7,529 nt of DNA from DATILI01 sp035476635. GTDB taxonomy: Bacteria; Pseudomonadota; Gammaproteobacteria; Burkholderiales; Burkholderiaceae_C. The stretch lies in NCBI GenBank assembly GCA_035476635.1, contig DATILI010000075.1, positions 1-7,529 of the forward strand, in the 5' to 3' direction. The notes beneath the pieces were generated by a model, which was not told the DNA's origin, ran no database searches, and saw only the letters and a list, made by a program, of their open reading frames with translations. The position numbers and the translations under genes were made by a program. This document shows positions 1 through 6,572 of the stretch, in pieces. Position 1 is the first letter of the stretch; each line of letters starts with the position of its first letter.

Positions 1-175
1 TCGTGCAGTGGCATACGGTGCAAGAGCATGGGCCGGGATTGTGCAGAAGAGTGGCGGCTGCCGATGCTAGGGAATTCCAGAACACGGCGGCCAGGTTCCG
101 ATGCCCATAACCAGGGGCTATCGACAGTGCGCGGGCGATGCTCTTGGTACGATGGAGCCGGTGGATCAACAGTGA

Positions 176-862
176 ATGAACAGCGAATGGATTCAAATGC
201 AATTTGAAGCGGTATTGTTTGACTGCGACGGTGTCCTGGTGGATTCCGAACCCATCACCAACGGCGTGCTGCGCGACATGCTCGAAGAGCTCGGCTGGGT
301 GCTGAGCAAAGAGGACTGCATGCGCCTGTTTGTCGGCAAGGCGGTGAAAGACGAGGTGGTCATCATCGAGGCCAAGACCGGCAAGCAACTCAGCGAAGAC
401 TGGCTTGCGCAATTCCGCGCACGCCGCAACGAAGCGCTGGAGCGCGACCTGGTCGCTGTGCGCAATATCCACCAGGCCGTCAGCGCCGCGCACGCAAAAC
501 ATGGCGGGCGCATCGCCTGCGCATCCGGCGCGGACCGCTTCAAGGTCGAGCTGCAACTGCGCAAGGTCGGCCTGATGGCGTACTTCGAAGGCCGCATCTT
601 CAGTGGGCACGAGACGCCACGCTCCAAGCCCTTTCCCGATGTGTACCTGGCCGCGGCCGAGGCGCTCAAGGTGGACCCGCGCCGCTGTGCCGTGGTGGAA
701 GACACGGTCACCGGCGTGACGGCAGGCGTGGCCGCCGGTGCCACCGTGTTCGGCTACAGCCCGCCTGAACTCGGCCACGACCTGCCTGGTGCCCTGCGCG
801 GCGCCGGCGCGGTGGCCATCTTCACCGACATGGCCGAGCTGCCGCGATTGCTCGGCGCCTGA
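176..862 (+). CDS. HAD superfamily hydrolase, subfamily IA (phosphatase or phosphoglucomutase-like)
   Basis: A 228-residue cytoplasmic HAD-fold enzyme, the usual size for subfamily IA. All four HAD motifs are visible. Motif I is DCDGVLVDSEP, with nucleophile D16 and general acid/base D18. Motif II is the serine S117 in ACASGAD. Motif III is the lysine K151 in RSKPFPD. Motif IV is the acidic pair E175-D176 in VVEDTVTG, which binds Mg2+. The helical cap is inserted between residues of about 25 and 90, as in the beta-phosphoglucomutase, phosphoglycolate phosphatase and YieH group. Family knowledge supports hydrolysis or transfer of a phosphate on a small sugar- or acid-phosphate, but the substrate cannot be read from the motifs. 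The start at 176 follows an in-frame TGA at 173-175, so the protein cannot begin earlier. It has no good Shine-Dalgarno. The in-frame ATG at 197 (protein MQFEAVLFDCDG) is a plausible alternative and matches where many homologues begin. The acyl-CoA synthetase gene follows 88 bp downstream on the same strand, so co-transcription is possible but unproven. Confidence 0.9.
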   Translation: MNSEWIQMQFEAVLFDCDGVLVDSEPITNGVLRDMLEELGWVLSKEDCMRLFVGKAVKDEVVIIEAKTGKQLSEDWLAQFRARRNEALERDLVAVRNIHQAVSAAHAKHGGRIACASGADRFKVELQLRKVGLMAYFEGRIFSGHETPRSKPFPDVYLAAAEALKVDPRRCAVVEDTVTGVTAGVAAGATVFGYSPPELGHDLPGALRGAGAVAIFTDMAELPRLLGA

Positions 863-950
863 AGGCGGCGATCCGGCCGCTGTCGCCGGCGTGCGGTAAA
901 GAGGGTGGTCGAGGATACTGGCGCTTCCGTTCGAAAAAATAGGAGACGCC

Positions 951-2519
951 ATGAATCCCGCCATCCGCCGGCAGACGATTGCCGACCTGCTGCATCGCAC
1001 CGCCAAGCGCTACCCGAACAAGGCCGGCCTCCTGTGCGGCGCGACGCGCTGGACCTTTGCCGAGTTCGATGCCGTGGTCGACCGTGTCGCCGCCGGCCTT
1101 GCAGGCATGGGCGTGGGCCACGCAAGCCGGGTGGCCGTGCTGGCGCGCAACTCGCACGGCTTCGCGGCGCTGCGCTTTGCGCTGGCGCGCCTGGGCGCGG
1201 TGCTGGTGCCGATCAACTTCATGCTCAAGGCCGAAGAGGTGGCGTTCATCCTGCGCCATGCCGAGGCCCAGACGCTGGCCACTGACTCAGGCCTGGCCGA
1301 GCTGGCCCGCGCCGCCGCGGCGCTGGACACGCAGGTGCGCCAGTTCATCTGGCTGCCGTCTGAAGAATCCTCGCAGCCGGTGGCCGCCATGCGCTCGTTC
1401 GACGACCTGGCCCGCACCAGCGATGCGCCGCCAAGCGCAGCTGCATTGGCCAGCACCGACCTTGCGCAGATCGTCTATACCAGCGGCACCGAGTCCGCGC
1501 CCAAGGGTGCCATGCTGACCCACGACGCCGTGCTCTGGCAGTACGCCAGCTGCGCCGTGGACGCCAGCATCGCCGAGGGCGACGTCATGCTGCACGCATT
1601 GCCGCTGTACCACTGCGCGCAGCTCGATGTGTTCCTGGGCCCGGCCATTTACGTGGGGGCCACCAGCATCGTCACCGCCAAACCCACGCCGGAAAATCTG
1701 CTGCCGCTGATCCAGCAACACCGCATCACCTCGTTCTTCGCACCGCCCACCGTGTGGATCGCGCTGCTGCGCTCACCGCTGTTCGACCAGACCGACTTGA
1801 GCTCGCTGCGCAAGGGTTACTACGGCGCATCGATCATGCCGGTGGAGGTGTTGCGCGAGCTCGCGCGCAGGTTGCCCGAAGTCGGCTTCTGGAACCTGTA
1901 CGGTCAGACCGAGGTTGCGCCGCTGGCCACCATGCTCGGCCCCCAGGACCAACTGCGCAAACCCGGCTCCTGCGGGCGCGCCGTGCTGAATGTGGAGACC
2001 CGCGTGGTCGACGACGCGCTGCAAGATGTAGCCCCGGGCCAGGTCGGCGAAATCGTGCACCGCTCGCCGCACCTGATGCTCGGCTACTTTCACGACGACG
2101 AAAGAACCCAGGCCGCGTTCGAGGGCGGCTGGTTTCATTCGGGCGACCTGGCCACCATCGATGAAGAAGGCTTCATCACCGTCGTGGACCGCAAGAAAGA
2201 CATGATCAAGACCGGCGGCGAAAACGTCGCCAGCCGCGAAGTCGAAGAAATGATCTACCGCCTGAGCGCGGTGAGCGAGGTCGCCGTGATCGGCGTGCCG
2301 CATCCCAAGTGGGTGGAAGCCGTCGCCGCCGTGATCGTCGTGAAGGCTGGCCAGAGCCTGACCGAGCAGGAGGTGATGGCGCACTGCCAGCAGCACATGG
2401 CCGGGTTCAAGGCGCCAAAGGCCGTGGTGTTTGCGCCGGCGCTGCCGAAGAATCCGAGTGGGAAGTTGTTGAAGAGGGTGCTGCGGGTGGCGTATCAGGG
2501 AGTGTTTGGGGCGGCGTAG
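951..2519 (+). CDS. Acyl-CoA synthetase (AMP-forming, fatty-acid--CoA ligase type)
   Basis: A 522-residue member of the ANL (acyl/aryl-CoA synthetase, NRPS adenylation, luciferase) superfamily. It activates a carboxylic acid with ATP to an acyl-adenylate and then transfers the acyl group to CoA. The core motifs occur in order: the phosphate-binding loop YTSGTESAPKG at 176-186; YYGAS at 290-294; the adenine-contacting YGQTE at 317-321; the ribose-binding aspartate in SGDL at 397-400; the hinge and A8 region DRKKDMIKTGGENV at 413-426; and the C-terminal NPSGK at 501-505 with the catalytic lysine K505. The length is typical of stand-alone medium- or long-chain ligases. There is no signal peptide or membrane segment, so it is cytoplasmic. 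The start is well supported by AGGAGA at 941-946. The chain length or aromatic nature of the acid cannot be assigned. The last 31 sense codons have no C in third position, unlike the body of the gene. The gene ends 7 bp before the stop of the convergent DUF1801 gene. Confidence 0.95.
   Translation: MNPAIRRQTIADLLHRTAKRYPNKAGLLCGATRWTFAEFDAVVDRVAAGLAGMGVGHASRVAVLARNSHGFAALRFALARLGAVLVPINFMLKAEEVAFILRHAEAQTLATDSGLAELARAAAALDTQVRQFIWLPSEESSQPVAAMRSFDDLARTSDAPPSAAALASTDLAQIVYTSGTESAPKGAMLTHDAVLWQYASCAVDASIAEGDVMLHALPLYHCAQLDVFLGPAIYVGATSIVTAKPTPENLLPLIQQHRITSFFAPPTVWIALLRSPLFDQTDLSSLRKGYYGASIMPVEVLRELARRLPEVGFWNLYGQTEVAPLATMLGPQDQLRKPGSCGRAVLNVETRVVDDALQDVAPGQVGEIVHRSPHLMLGYFHDDERTQAAFEGGWFHSGDLATIDEEGFITVVDRKKDMIKTGGENVASREVEEMIYRLSAVSEVAVIGVPHPKWVEAVAAVIVVKAGQSLTEQEVMAHCQQHMAGFKAPKAVVFAPALPKNPSGKLLKRVLRVAYQGVFGAA
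2424..2519 (-). terminator. Possible Rho-utilisation (rut-like) region for the convergent DUF1801 transcript
   Basis: Read on the minus strand, this 96-base stretch lies just beyond the DUF1801 stop codon and contains 45 C and only 15 G. Long C-rich, G-poor, unstructured RNA is the known requirement for Rho loading. The bias comes from codon choice at the 3' end of the acyl-CoA synthetase gene, where all 31 sense codons avoid C in the third position. No intrinsic hairpin with a T-run lies between the two genes. The compositional skew is seen directly; its role in termination is inference. Confidence 0.35.
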
Positions 2520-2526
2520 GACCGGA

Positions 2527-2979
2527 TCAGGGCTTGGACCCGAGAAAGCCGGGCAACGCGGCGGCCTGCTTCACCCAGTTTGCCAACTGCGCCTCGTCGA
2601 GTTCGTCGCCCTCACGGATGTCGAAGTAGCGCACGTCCTTTTGCTTGCTGGCGCCGGGCGGGACCGGTCGCAGCGACGCGCCGCGGAAGAAGGTCAACTT
2701 GACGTAGTGGGTGAAGACGTGGAACGACAAGAACCAACCCTCGGCCTCGATGCCGTACAACGGCGAGTTCCACTTCACAGCCTTGCGCACGTCGGGCACG
2801 TTGCGCACGATGAGCGCGTCGAGGCGCTTCCCGAGGTCGCGCTTCCAGCCCGGCATCGCGGCGATGTACGCCTGCACCGGGGCATCGCCGTCCGCCTTCG
2901 CGATTTGCGGGTTGCCGCCTGAGAGGAGGACGACGGCGACCTTCTCAACGGAGCGCGTTTCGGTTGCAGTATTGGTCAT
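2527..2979 (-). CDS. DUF1801 domain-containing protein (YdhG/YjhG-like fold)
   Basis: A 150-residue small soluble protein of the DUF1801 family. Recognisable family blocks are NPQIAKADGDAPVQAYIAAM (about 23-42), RKAVKWNSPLYG (65-76), GWFLSFHVFTHYVKLTFFRG (81-100), SLRPVPPG (102-109) and the C-terminal DELDEAQLANWVKQAA (125-140). The conserved KWNSPLYG and FFRG segments are the hallmark of the family, which has a compact alpha/beta fold and no established enzymatic activity. I assign no function. The frame stays open for 93 codons upstream, to 3258, but that part overlaps the LysR gene and is not family-like. The ATG at 2979 is chosen because AAGGA lies 7 bases upstream and homologues begin here. 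The gene is divergent from the LysR regulator, which may control it, and runs tail to tail into the acyl-CoA synthetase. Confidence 0.88.
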   Translation of the reverse strand: MTNTATETRSVEKVAVVLLSGGNPQIAKADGDAPVQAYIAAMPGWKRDLGKRLDALIVRNVPDVRKAVKWNSPLYGIEAEGWFLSFHVFTHYVKLTFFRGASLRPVPPGASKQKDVRYFDIREGDELDEAQLANWVKQAAALPGFLGSKP

Positions 2980-2986
2980 TGGTCCA

Positions 2987-2991
2987 TCCTT
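2987..2991 (-). promoter_or_regulatory. Shine-Dalgarno AAGGA fixing the DUF1801 start
   Basis: AAGGA on the minus strand, 7 bases from the ATG at 2979. It supports this start over the 93-codon upstream extension, which would lie antisense within the LysR gene. Confidence 0.7.
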
Positions 2992-2997
2992 TTCTGA

Positions 2998-3026
2998 ATT
3001 ATTTGTCAACTCCCGCCCTGGGGCAA
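2998..3026 (-). promoter_or_regulatory. Candidate sigma-70 promoter for the DUF1801 gene
   Basis: On the minus strand, TTGCCC (3026-3021, 4 of 6 matches to TTGACA) is followed after exactly 17 bases by AATAAT (3003-2998, 5 of 6 matches to TATAAT). A transcript from here would start around 2991, very close to the Shine-Dalgarno, so the leader would be unusually short. A perfect TTGACA also occurs at 3009-3004 but has no -10 box at proper spacing. The arms TTTG (3002-3005) and CAAA (3024-3027) bracket this segment and could be half-sites for the adjacent LysR regulator. The promoter is inferred from consensus match only. Confidence 0.35.
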
Positions 3027-3052
3027 ACTCGAGGGCAATCACGAGGCAGGCA

Positions 3053-3976
3053 ATGGACGAACAAACCGGTGTATTCGATGACCTCATGGCCCTGGTGGCC
3101 GTGGTCGAGGCGGGCGGCTTCAATGCGGCGAGCATTCGCTTCGACATTCCTGTGTCGCGGCTGAGCCGGCGTGTTGCGGCGCTGGAGAAAAAGATGGGCG
3201 TCAGCTTGTTGATGCGCAACGCGCGGCGCTTCAAGGTCACAGAGGTCGGCCTGCGCACCTACCAGCATGGGCTTAGCATCCGCGCAGCGATGCAAAACAC
3301 CATGGCCGACGCCCGCGATAGCCTGGACGAGCCCAGCGGACATTTGCGCATCTCCTGCCCGATGGCCTTGGGCGCCAGCATCGTGGGCCCGCTGGCGATC
3401 GAGTTCATCCGAAAGTACGCGCGGGTCTGCGTCACGCTGGAATCAACGGATGGCCGGCTCACGGCATTCAGCGATCCGGTGGACCTCATGATCCAGCCCG
3501 CCAAGGAGCCGCTGCGCGACTCCAGCCTGGTGGCCCGCAAGCTGGTGGAAGCACGCTACCTGCTGGTGGCAACGCCTGCAGTCAAGGCCTTGTTGCCCGA
3601 GGTCCCGGCATCGTCCGACGGGCCGGCGATGCCGGTTGTTGGCTGGACCTTTGCGCCGCAATCCAACCGATGGCCGCTCCTGAATTCCGCTGCCCAGACG
3701 ATCGAGGTTCCGGTGGAGTCCAGGTTCAACAGCGACAACCTCATGCTGATCCGCGAAGCCGCACTGGCGGGCGTCGGCGTTGCGCAGCTTCCGCCCGTGC
3801 TGTGCGAAGCGGATATCAAGGCGGGTCGCCTCTGTGTGGTGGTGCCGGGTTGGTCCCCGCCTGCCGTCTCGATCTACGCGATCTATCCGTCGCGACGCGT
3901 GCTGACGCTGGCCGGGCGTTGTTTTGTCGACGCCTTGAGCGAGGCGTTCGCCAAGCTCGGCAGTCCTGGCCCGTAA
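3053..3976 (+). CDS. LysR-family transcriptional regulator (CrgA-like)
   Basis: A 307-residue protein, the normal length for a LysR-type regulator. The N-terminal winged helix-turn-helix spans about residues 7-66: FDDLMALVAVVEAGGFNAAS leads into the recognition region SRLSRRVAALEKKMGVSLL, followed by the wing RRFKVTEVG. A linker helix (about 67-92) leads to the effector-binding periplasmic-binding-protein-like domain (from about GHLRISCP at 97 to the end), including the typical AALAGVGVAQLPPVL near 236-250. It should bind DNA as a tetramer and respond to a small ligand, which cannot be identified. The reading frame is open upstream to 2711, but that 114-codon extension is antisense to the DUF1801 gene. 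The ATG at 3053 with GAGG at 3043-3046 begins exactly where the helix-turn-helix domain should. The divergent DUF1801 gene, 73 bp away, is the most likely target. The esterase gene 123 bp downstream is another candidate. Confidence 0.93.
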   Translation: MDEQTGVFDDLMALVAVVEAGGFNAASIRFDIPVSRLSRRVAALEKKMGVSLLMRNARRFKVTEVGLRTYQHGLSIRAAMQNTMADARDSLDEPSGHLRISCPMALGASIVGPLAIEFIRKYARVCVTLESTDGRLTAFSDPVDLMIQPAKEPLRDSSLVARKLVEARYLLVATPAVKALLPEVPASSDGPAMPVVGWTFAPQSNRWPLLNSAAQTIEVPVESRFNSDNLMLIREAALAGVGVAQLPPVLCEADIKAGRLCVVVPGWSPPAVSIYAIYPSRRVLTLAGRCFVDALSEAFAKLGSPGP

Positions 3977-3984
3977 TAGCGAAG

Positions 3985-4009
3985 CGTTGCATTTTCAGAA
4001 CGTTGCATT
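3985..4009 (+). repeat. Two direct copies of CGTTGCATT upstream of the esterase gene
   Basis: CGTTGCATT occurs at 3985-3993 and again at 4001-4009, a period of 16 bases, between the LysR stop and the esterase start. It could be a paired regulator site or a chance local duplication. No strong -35/-10 pair could be recognised in the 123-bp gap; TAGTAT at 4046-4051 is the best -10-like hexamer but lacks a good partner. Confidence 0.3.
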
Positions 4010-4099
4010 GCGCTGCGGCCAGTTACGCGCCGCCGGTCTCGTTCCTAGTATCGGCCTTGACGCGGCCCCATTCCGGGTGCCGCAACAAGGAACAACTAC

Positions 4100-5770
4100 A
4101 TGACGCGAGACCCCAATTCCTTCTTCAAAGCCTCGACCCTCTCGCGGCGCGGCTTTCTTCTTTCCAGTGCCGCGGCAGCCGCGACCCTGGTGGGTTGCGG
4201 AGGAGGCGACGACGATTCGGTCGTCTCTACTTCCTCGGGTTCGTTCCAGGGGCAAACCAGCGAAGGCGTTACCTCGTACCTGGGCATCCCTTATGCGCAG
4301 CCCCCTGTCGGCGCGTTGCGCTTTCGCGCGCCGCAGCCGTACCAGCCCAGGAGCGACGTGGTGAAGGCCAGCAGCTTCGGCGCCGCGAGCATTCAGAACC
4401 TGGGCGGTGGCGTCAGGTGGATCTACCCGCCGCAGGACAACCAAGGCGAGGATTGCCTGTCGCTCAACGTGTGGGCTCCGCAGGGTGCGAGCAAGCTTCC
4501 CGTCGTCGTCTGGCTGCACGGCGGGGGTTTTCGCACCGGCGCCACCTCGATGCCGTTCATGAACGGCCAGCACCTGGCAGCGCGCGGCGTGGTGATGGTG
4601 ACGGCGAACTACCGCCTGGGTGCGATGGGCCTGATCTCCCACCCCGACCTCACCGATCCCGGCAACGGAACCTCGGCCAACTGGCAACTGCAGGACATGG
4701 GCGCGGCGCTCGCGTGGGTCAAGCAAAACATTGCCGCGTTTGGCGGCGACCCGGACAACGTCTGCCTGATGGGCCAGTCGGGCGGGGCCAAGCACGCCGC
4801 CATCCTCGCGCAGAACCCGGCCTACCGCTCGCTGTTTCACAAGGCTGTGCTGCTGAGCCCGCCGTCGGTGCAGCTGCCGGTGGCCATGACCATGCAAGAC
4901 GCTGCCGCCTACACCGAGCTGCTGGCGGCTCGCCTGGGCACCACGGTGCGGGGCTTGCGCGATGTTCCGGCGCTGGCCTTGCACAACGCCGAAGTGGCGC
5001 TCAATGCCTTGCCGCTGCCGGCCAGCATTACCACCGGCAAGGGCTTCAAGCTCGCGCCATTGATCGACGGGAAAACCTATCTGGCCGACTGGACGCGCGG
5101 CGCCTGGCCCGCGGACAAGCCGGTGATCATCACCTACACCCTGGACGAGGGCGCGTTCTTCCTGGACCTGTACGACCCCGTCTCCAAGACCATGCTGACG
5201 CCGCCATTGCCGGCGACGACGGCGGCATTGACGGGCGCGGTGCTGTCGCAGGTGGGCGGCTCCGCGACCGCGGCCACCTCGGTGATCAACGCCTATACCC
5301 AGGCCGCGCAACAGGAAGGCCGCTCCACCGCCCCCGGCGATTTGTGGGTGGACATCTTCGGCGACCGGCTGCTGCGCAACTATGGCACGCGCTATGCGGC
5401 CACCATCGCCAGCGCCGGTGCCCAAGTGCGCTATGGCACTTTCATGGAGCCGGTCCCGGCACCAGGGCGCGGGGTGCCGCACTGCGCCGAGTTGCCCCTG
5501 GTGTTCGGCACCTATGCGCTTGACTACTACAAGGACAAGTTGGGCACAAACGAGGTGCAGGGCAAACTATTCAATGAAATGGCCAGCGCCTTGACCTCTT
5601 TCGCCAGGAACTCGGACGCAAAATTCGCGTCGGGCCAAGCCTGGCCCGTGTACAAGCCTGGCACCGCGACCTCGGCACGCATCGGAGAAGGCGGTTCATC
5701 GGGCGTCACCCTAGGGCCTATCCCCAAGCTGGCGCAGATGGCGGCGTGGGACGGCGTTCTCGGGTACTGA
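4100..5770 (+). CDS. Tat-exported type B carboxylesterase, putative lipoprotein
   Basis: A 556-residue alpha/beta-hydrolase of the carboxylesterase type B (cholinesterase-like) family, which cleaves carboxylic esters. The N-terminus carries a twin-arginine signal, SRRGFLL at 15-21, then an alanine-rich hydrophobic stretch and a lipobox LVGC ending at C33, followed by GGGDDD. The enzyme is therefore probably folded before export and lipid-anchored. The catalytic set is complete. The oxyanion-hole HGGGF is at 140-144. The nucleophile S227 lies in FGGDPDNVCLMGQSGG (214-229), which fits the family serine signature. The acidic residue is E350 in TLDEG, and the histidine is H461 in GVPHCAELPLVFG. 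The second family signature, EDCLSLNVW (117-125), is also present. The elbow reads GQSGG rather than the commoner GESAGG. The start is supported by AAGGAA at 4087-4092. The natural substrate is unknown. The stop lies 9 bp from the convergent GST-like gene. Confidence 0.93.
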   Translation: MTRDPNSFFKASTLSRRGFLLSSAAAAATLVGCGGGDDDSVVSTSSGSFQGQTSEGVTSYLGIPYAQPPVGALRFRAPQPYQPRSDVVKASSFGAASIQNLGGGVRWIYPPQDNQGEDCLSLNVWAPQGASKLPVVVWLHGGGFRTGATSMPFMNGQHLAARGVVMVTANYRLGAMGLISHPDLTDPGNGTSANWQLQDMGAALAWVKQNIAAFGGDPDNVCLMGQSGGAKHAAILAQNPAYRSLFHKAVLLSPPSVQLPVAMTMQDAAAYTELLAARLGTTVRGLRDVPALALHNAEVALNALPLPASITTGKGFKLAPLIDGKTYLADWTRGAWPADKPVIITYTLDEGAFFLDLYDPVSKTMLTPPLPATTAALTGAVLSQVGGSATAATSVINAYTQAAQQEGRSTAPGDLWVDIFGDRLLRNYGTRYAATIASAGAQVRYGTFMEPVPAPGRGVPHCAELPLVFGTYALDYYKDKLGTNEVQGKLFNEMASALTSFARNSDAKFASGQAWPVYKPGTATSARIGEGGSSGVTLGPIPKLAQMAAWDGVLGY

Positions 5771-5779
5771 CGCCTTCAC

Positions 5780-6550
5780 TCAAAGCGAGAGCGGCAACTC
5801 CAGGTAGTTCGCATACATCATGTCGCGGTGTGCGAACAGGATCGGATCCAGCGCCGCTTCGGTTTGCGCATCCCGCGTCTCGAATGCCGCCCGCGTGCTG
5901 GCGTCCATCGCGCAGGGCTCGGGTGGCAGCGGGGCGAACATCGCCATGAAGGTCGCGCTGTAGACATCCACCGCGGTCACTGCATTGCCCACGTAGTAAA
6001 GGCTCCCCGCCGCACGCTGCGCCTTGAGGCGCGCCGCCAGCATGTCCAGCAACTGCACCACGCGCGCGGGCGCGGCCACGCCCGCCTCGGGGCTGTAGCC
6101 GTACTTCTTGCCCAGGTACTTCGCCACTCTTTCGGGGAAACCGCCGGCGCCGTGCAGGCCGGCGTGGATCAACTGCAGGCGGCGCGACCAGCCAAGGCCC
6201 GCTTCACCGCAGATTTCGTGGGCGAGGCCAAAGACCAGGGCGCGCTCGGCCGGGTCAGCCGGCAGTAGCGATGGTGCGACGCCCAAGCGTTCGGCGAGCA
6301 GCAGGATCTCGGCCCAGCCGGCGCGTGGGGGCTCATTCTTGTAGATGGCCACCGGTCCGTTGCGCTGCCCCGTCCACTCTTTCAAGGGCTCGCTGTCGTA
6401 CGCCAGGTGCACTGCAACCCACTCGATGCGCTTGATGTGCAGCATGCCCTTGGCCGCTTCGCCCCAGGGGCTCGGCACCTGGCTCACCACCACCATGCGC
6501 AGGCCATCGTGCTTGATCGCGGCCTCCACGCTCATGTATTGAAAAGTCAT
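5780..6550 (-). CDS. Glutathione S-transferase-like protein
   Basis: A 256-residue protein with the two-domain outline of a soluble glutathione S-transferase. A thioredoxin-like N-terminal half (about 15-90) contains SQVPSPWGEAAKG (23-35) where the active-site loop should be, and GPVAIYKNE (65-73) where the cis-proline strand should be. An all-helical C-terminal half (about 100-245) contains YYVGNAVTAVDVYSATFMAMF (185-205), which resembles the conserved GST N-capping and hydrophobic-staple region. The N-terminal half is divergent: the usual Glu-Ser glutathione-binding pair after the cis-proline strand is not recognisable, so true glutathione conjugation is uncertain. The ATG at 6550 is preferred because GGAGA sits 5 bases upstream. 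An earlier ATG at 6583 would overlap the end of the regulator gene. It follows the LuxR-type regulator by 22 bp on the same strand, so the two are very likely co-transcribed. Confidence 0.78.
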   Translation of the reverse strand: MTFQYMSVEAAIKHDGLRMVVVSQVPSPWGEAAKGMLHIKRIEWVAVHLAYDSEPLKEWTGQRNGPVAIYKNEPPRAGWAEILLLAERLGVAPSLLPADPAERALVFGLAHEICGEAGLGWSRRLQLIHAGLHGAGGFPERVAKYLGKKYGYSPEAGVAAPARVVQLLDMLAARLKAQRAAGSLYYVGNAVTAVDVYSATFMAMFAPLPPEPCAMDASTRAAFETRDAQTEAALDPILFAHRDMMYANYLELPLSL

Positions 6551-6555
6551 TGGGG

Positions 6556-6560
6556 TCTCC
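6556..6560 (-). promoter_or_regulatory. Shine-Dalgarno GGAGA fixing the GST-like start
   Basis: GGAGA on the minus strand, 5 bases upstream of the ATG at 6550 and inside the 22-bp gap after the regulator stop codon. It favours the 256-residue start over the ATG at 6583. Confidence 0.65.
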
Positions 6561-6572
6561 GGGAGGGCAGGA

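Noticed and set aside
1..175. Possible end of an upstream gene, or start of a divergent gene (minus-strand ATG at 29).
   Set aside because: The short open frames here have no recognisable protein features, and the minus-strand ATG has no Shine-Dalgarno; too little sequence is visible to support a call.
866..888. Hairpin CGGCGA / TCGCCG after the HAD stop codon as a terminator.
   Set aside because: A 6-bp stem with an 11-base loop and no following T-run is common by chance in this GC-rich sequence, so it was not called.
2711..3052. N-terminal extension of the LysR protein by 114 residues.
   Set aside because: It is antisense to the DUF1801 gene. The helix-turn-helix domain begins right after the ATG at 3053, which has its own Shine-Dalgarno, and LysR proteins are normally about 300 residues.
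2980..3258. N-terminal extension of the DUF1801 protein by 93 residues.
   Set aside because: It overlaps the LysR DNA-binding region on the opposite strand and is not family-like; the start at 2979 has a good Shine-Dalgarno.
3995..5482. Long open frame (495 codons) on the minus strand opposite the esterase gene.
   Set aside because: It is the antisense shadow of a GC-rich gene with strong codon bias. Its translation is rich in Arg, Gly and His, has no recognisable domain, and overlaps an esterase with a complete catalytic set.
3670..5523. Plus-strand open frame of 617 codons spanning the LysR 3' end and the esterase.
   Set aside because: It runs out of frame through two well-supported genes and crosses their intergenic gap. 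Its Arg/Ala/Gly-rich translation resembles no family.
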